49,424 nucleotides of DNA. It comes from Gammaproteobacteria bacterium (GTDB lineage Bacteria > Pseudomonadota > Gammaproteobacteria > Pseudomonadales > Pseudomonadaceae). This document shows, in pieces, positions 47,387 to 49,424 of the stretch. Under the pieces are notes generated by a model. It was not told the origin of the DNA, ran no database searches, and worked only from the letters and a program-made list of their open reading frames with translations. The DNA is taken from the NCBI GenBank assembly GCA_012728415.1, contig JAAYFD010000026.1, positions 1 through 49,424 of the forward strand, written 5' to 3'. Each line of letters opens with the position of its first letter. Within the stretch, counting starts at the first letter, position 1. Position numbers and translations under genes: made by a program.

Positions 47387-47414
47387 TGTTACCTGGGTAC
47401 CCAGAGGTGTTACC
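47387..47414 (-). promoter_or_regulatory. Candidate CbrB enhancer sites
   Basis: Two TGTTACC heptamers (47387-47393 and 47408-47414, + strand) are exactly 21 bp apart, two helical turns. They lie about 80-110 bp upstream of the sigma-54 promoter. A partial GGTACC inverted half-site lies between them. This is the spacing and distance expected for an NtrC-family activator; assignment to CbrB is inferred from the RNA's identity. Confidence 0.6.
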
Positions 47415-47477
47415 GAAAGGTGCGAAAGCGGCTGATGGAAACGGCTGGGCCGTGCAGCCCCGGGCGGTATTTGCCGG

Positions 47478-48398
47478 CTAGACTGCCAGGGGAATGTCTT
47501 CGCCGCCAAGGGCTTCAAGCAATTGCGGAACAAATTCCTGAAGTGTCAGCATCATCAGAATAAAACTGGCATCAAACTGGCTGGCAGCATCGTCGCCGCC
47601 ATCCTGTTCGGCCTGGTTTTGCAGGAGGTCTTCAAAACGCAGACGCTTGATGGCGAGCTTGTCATCTAGCAGAAATGAAAGCTTGTCTTCCCAGGCCAGG
47701 GACAACACAGTAGCCAGTTTGCCGGCAGCCAGATGATTCTGGACCTCGTCACTGGAGAGGTCTTCACGCTTGATGCGGATAATGCCGCCATCCTCTGCGC
47801 TATCCCGCAGCTCACACTCGTCCAGCAAGATCAGGCCGTGGCTGGCGGTGCGCTCTTTGATCCAGGCGGTAAAGGTGGCTGTAGGGGCCTGTTTGACAGT
47901 AATCGGGCGCACGGGCAGACTGCCGAGCGCCTCGCGCAGCGCTGATAACAGCTCTTCAGCACGCTTGCTGCTGGAGGCGTCAACATAAATGAAGCCGCGC
48001 TGAGGGTCGATGGCGGCGCGAGTGACCGATTTGCGGATGAAAGCGCGTGGCATCAGTGTTTGCACAATTTCGTCCTTGATCTGGTCTTTTTCTTTTTTGT
48101 AGACCTTGCGTGCTTCGGCGGCTTCTATTTCATCCACCTTTTCCTGCACCGCATCACGCACTACAGCTGCGGGCAAAATACGCTCTTCCTGACGCGCAGC
48201 AATCAGCATGAAGCCTTGGCCAGCGTGCACCAGTGGAGCGTCATCATGCTTGCCCCAGGGCGGGATAAAGCCGTAGGTGCTGGCTGTCTGGCTGCCGCAG
48301 GGCCTGGCAGGCCGGGTAGCCAGTGCTTCTTCAAGCTTTTCGCTCTGTAGGGGGGTGTCAAGGCTGAGACGGTAGATAAGCAAATTACGAAACCACAT
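47478..48398 (-). CDS. rdgC: Recombination-associated protein RdgC
   Basis: DNA-binding ring protein that limits RecA filament formation. It is 306 residues with the typical [11 protein letters not shown] start and the [41 protein letters not shown] and LPVRPITVK segments. It is transcribed towards the CrcZ-like RNA; the enhancer candidates lie within 100 nt of its 3' end. In many pseudomonads cbrAB occupies this upstream position, so rdgC here marks a rearrangement. Confidence 0.94.
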   Translation of the reverse strand: MWFRNLLIYRLSLDTPLQSEKLEEALATRPARPCGSQTASTYGFIPPWGKHDDAPLVHAGQGFMLIAARQEERILPAAVVRDAVQEKVDEIEAAEARKVYKKEKDQIKDEIVQTLMPRAFIRKSVTRAAIDPQRGFIYVDASSSKRAEELLSALREALGSLPVRPITVKQAPTATFTAWIKERTASHGLILLDECELRDSAEDGGIIRIKREDLSSDEVQNHLAAGKLATVLSLAWEDKLSFLLDDKLAIKRLRFEDLLQNQAEQDGGDDAASQFDASFILMMLTLQEFVPQLLEALGGEDIPLAV

Positions 48399-48540
48399 TA
48401 GATAAACTCCAGATAAATAGCCGCTGTATTATTCCTGTCGGTACCCATCAGGCACAAGGGCAGGTAGCGGAAACAGGGTGGCAGGCTCGGCTGTGACAAG
48501 GGTGTTGTGTACTGTTTTTAAAATATTTTTGCTTAAGGGC

Positions 48541-48569
48541 TTGCCAAACTGAAAACAACTGTCTATCAT
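48541..48569 (+). promoter_or_regulatory. Promoter of the tRNA cluster
   Basis: TTGCCA (48541-48546), a 17-nt spacer and TATCAT (48564-48569) are followed by a GC-rich discriminator (GCGC), typical of stable-RNA promoters. tRNA-Val begins about 20 nt after the -10. Confidence 0.75.
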
Positions 48570-48590
48570 GCGCACCACTTCGAGAGACAA

Positions 48591-48666
48591 GGGTGATTAG
48601 CTCAGCTGGGAGAGCATCTGCCTTACAAGCAGAGGGTCGGCGGTTCGATCCCGTCATCACCCACCA
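48591..48666 (+). tRNA. tRNA-Val (anticodon TAC)
   Basis: A 76-nt cloverleaf with encoded CCA. The acceptor stem is GGGTGAT / ATCACCC, the anticodon loop CTTACAA gives TAC, and the T arm contains GGTTCGATCC. Confidence 0.97.
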
Positions 48667-48681
48667 CTCTTGAGATGTCGC

Positions 48682-48758
48682 GCAGTGGTAGTTCAGTTGG
48701 TTAGAATACCGGCCTGTCACGCCGGGGGTCGCGGGTTCGAGTCCCGTCCACTGCGCCA
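48682..48758 (+). tRNA. tRNA-Asp (anticodon GTC), first copy
   Basis: A 77-nt cloverleaf with encoded CCA. The acceptor stem is GCAGTGG / CCACTGC, the anticodon is GTC, and the T loop TTCGAGT has the conserved A58 (48740). It is followed by a terminator-like hairpin. Confidence 0.97.
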
Positions 48759-48765
48759 TTATTTC

Positions 48766-48799
48766 AAAGCCCGCTCAATGCAAACTTGGCGGGCTTTTT
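48766..48799 (+). terminator. Terminator after the first tRNA-Asp
   Basis: An AAGCCCGC / GCGGGCTT stem with a 14-nt loop is followed by a T run. Confidence 0.85.
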
Positions 48800-48905
48800 G
48801 CTGGGTGCTAACGAGACAGCAAGCATAGCCTGTTGATAGCAGTAACCAGATTACTCCTGCTGCTATAAACTTGGGTTTACCGGGTTTCGGGAGTAGTGCT
48901 TTAAA

Positions 48906-48982
48906 GCAGTGGTAGTTCAGTTGGTTAGAATACCGGCCTGTCACGCCGGGGGTCGCGGGTTCGCGTCCCGTCCACTGCGCCA
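48906..48982 (+). tRNA. tRNA-Asp (anticodon GTC), second copy with C58
   Basis: A 77-nt gene identical to the first tRNA-Asp except at one base: the T loop is TTCGCGT, so the nearly universal A58 is C (48964). This breaks the T54-A58 reverse-Hoogsteen pair that shapes the T loop. All stems and CCA are intact and a terminator follows, so it may be transcribed but less stable or inactive. Confidence 0.92.
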
Positions 48983-48987
48983 TATTT

Positions 48988-49024
48988 AAAAGCCCTTAGC
49001 TGTTGAAAGCTAAGGGCTTTTTTC
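48988..49024 (+). terminator. Terminator after the second tRNA-Asp
   Basis: An AAAGCCCTTAGCT / AGCTAAGGGCTTT stem with a GTTGAA loop is followed by a T run. Confidence 0.92.
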
Positions 49025-49073
49025 TTGCCTGCAGAAAAATTTGACTGGTTGTTTTTTGAGCAAATTGGGCTTC

Positions 49074-49157
49074 GTGACCAAACCGTGACCATTTCGTGAC
49101 CACGACCCCTAAAAAACCGGTATTCATTTTTTGCCTGATGGTCACGGTTTTGGTCAC
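49074..49157. repeat. Five GTGACCA heptamers, direct and inverted, between the tRNAs and the IS
   Basis: GTGACCA occurs directly at 49074, 49085 and 49096, exactly 11 bp apart. It is inverted (TGGTCAC) at 49139 and 49151, 12 bp apart. One helical turn between copies suggests protein-binding iterons, for example integrase arm sites or an excisionase array of an element once inserted at the tRNA. No integrase gene is visible in the window. Confidence 0.65.
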
Positions 49158-49284
49158 CAAAAAAGGCCCTGAAAAAGCAGCATTCAACAGCGCTTTCCGA
49201 TTGAGGATAAAGTCAGATCTTTCCTCTAAATCATGGGTAAATATGAATGTCAGCACTCTCGCCCCCAATTTTGGTGATTGATCT

Positions 49285-49424
49285 GTAAGCGCCTCTAAAT
49301 CAGCATCTTCCCCTTCAGCACTCCGCTGCCCACACTGACCCCGTACTTTTTACGGAGGATTTCAGATGTCCAAGCAGGCACTTCGCGCCGTCTGGCAGCA
49401 GCGAGTTGAGCAACACCAGGCTTC
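49285..49424 (+). mobile_element. Left end of an IS66-family insertion sequence (runs off the window)
   Basis: The segment begins GTAAGCGCCTC; IS66-family terminal repeats start with GTAAGCG. A short gene with a good ribosome-binding site starts 81 nt inside, as in IS66 elements, whose first gene encodes the TnpA accessory protein. The right end and any 8-bp target duplication are outside the window. Confidence 0.72.
49366..49424 (+). CDS. Partial IS66 accessory protein TnpA (N-terminus only)
   Basis: The first 19 residues (MSKQALRAVWQQRV and on) are preceded by GGAGG. The W-x-x-R-V-x-x-Q-x-A pattern resembles the start of IS66 OrfA/TnpA proteins, which begin with a short helix before an HTH. 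The gene continues beyond the window, so identity rests mainly on the terminal repeat and position. Confidence 0.6.
   Translation, partial: MSKQALRAVWQQRVEQHQA

Noticed and set aside
48448-48983. Reading frames on the - strand reading ATPGVTGRYSNQLNYHC
   Set aside because: These are antisense to the tRNA-Asp and tRNA-Val genes; this peptide is a well-known artefact of tRNA loci.
48996-49268. A 90-codon - strand frame across the GTGACCA repeats
   Set aside because: Its VTK-rich translation comes from the heptamer repeats; no start context or recognised family, and it covers a tRNA terminator.
1-49424. CRISPR arrays or a defence island
   Set aside because: No regularly spaced repeats of CRISPR type and no cas, restriction or toxin-antitoxin genes were seen; the only spaced repeats are the heptamers at 49.1 kb.

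Overview
This window comes from a gammaproteobacterium of the Pseudomonadaceae, probably a Pseudomonas or Halopseudomonas-like species. That placement is inferred from gene order: trmJ-cysE-iscRSUA-hscBA-fdx-iscX-ndk-rlmN-pilF-rodZ-ispG-hisS-yfgM-bamB-der on the left, and pcnB-folK-panB-panC-panD-pgi on the right, are classic Pseudomonas orders. An erdR-dgkA pair, tandem DUF2845 genes and a crcZ-like RNA beside pcnB point the same way. The first 17 bases are a homopolymer C run, which looks like a contig end.

Layout. 1-16.6 kb: housekeeping block on the + strand. It covers tRNA methylation, serine acetylation, the complete ISC iron-sulfur system behind an IscR-type promoter, nucleotide balance, pilus and cell-shape proteins, isoprenoid and histidyl-tRNA synthesis, outer-membrane assembly and ribosome biogenesis. 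17.0-20.4 kb: an isolated flgFGHI block (distal rod, L ring and P ring) without flgBCDE or flgJKL. 20.5-27.2 kb: two complete sodium:solute symporter units (small DUF4212 subunit plus large VC_2705-type subunit) in tail-to-tail inverted orientation. Each is followed, after a terminator, by a gene for a two-transmembrane protein of about 170 residues, and a third paralogue of that protein lies beside flgI. 28-30.5 kb: clpB. 30.7-33.0 kb: an octaheme cytochrome c of the tetrathionate-reductase family with a b-type cytochrome partner. 33-37.8 kb: tapT, an EamA exporter, the acetate-metabolism regulator erdR, dgkA, metR and two DUF2845 genes. 37.8-48.4 kb (- strand): a DUF748/AsmA-like giant, pgi, pantothenate genes, folK, pcnB, a CrcZ-like regulatory RNA and rdgC. 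48.5-49.4 kb: tRNA-Val, two tRNA-Asp genes, a patch of heptamer repeats and the left end of an IS66-family element.

How it fits together. The most interesting theme is carbon uptake control. The window holds two organic-acid-type symporters, an ErdR/CrbR response regulator, and on the - strand between rdgC and pcnB an RNA of about 320 nt. That RNA has six A/C-rich Hfq/Crc decoy blocks, a sigma-54 promoter and two heptamers 21 bp apart as a candidate CbrB enhancer. Both symporter leaders carry an A/C-rich motif of the same type just upstream of the ribosome-binding site. The three uncharacterised two-TM proteins share a YSW/YTW motif, a PW motif and two cysteines at matching spacing; they are the best candidate here for an undescribed component.
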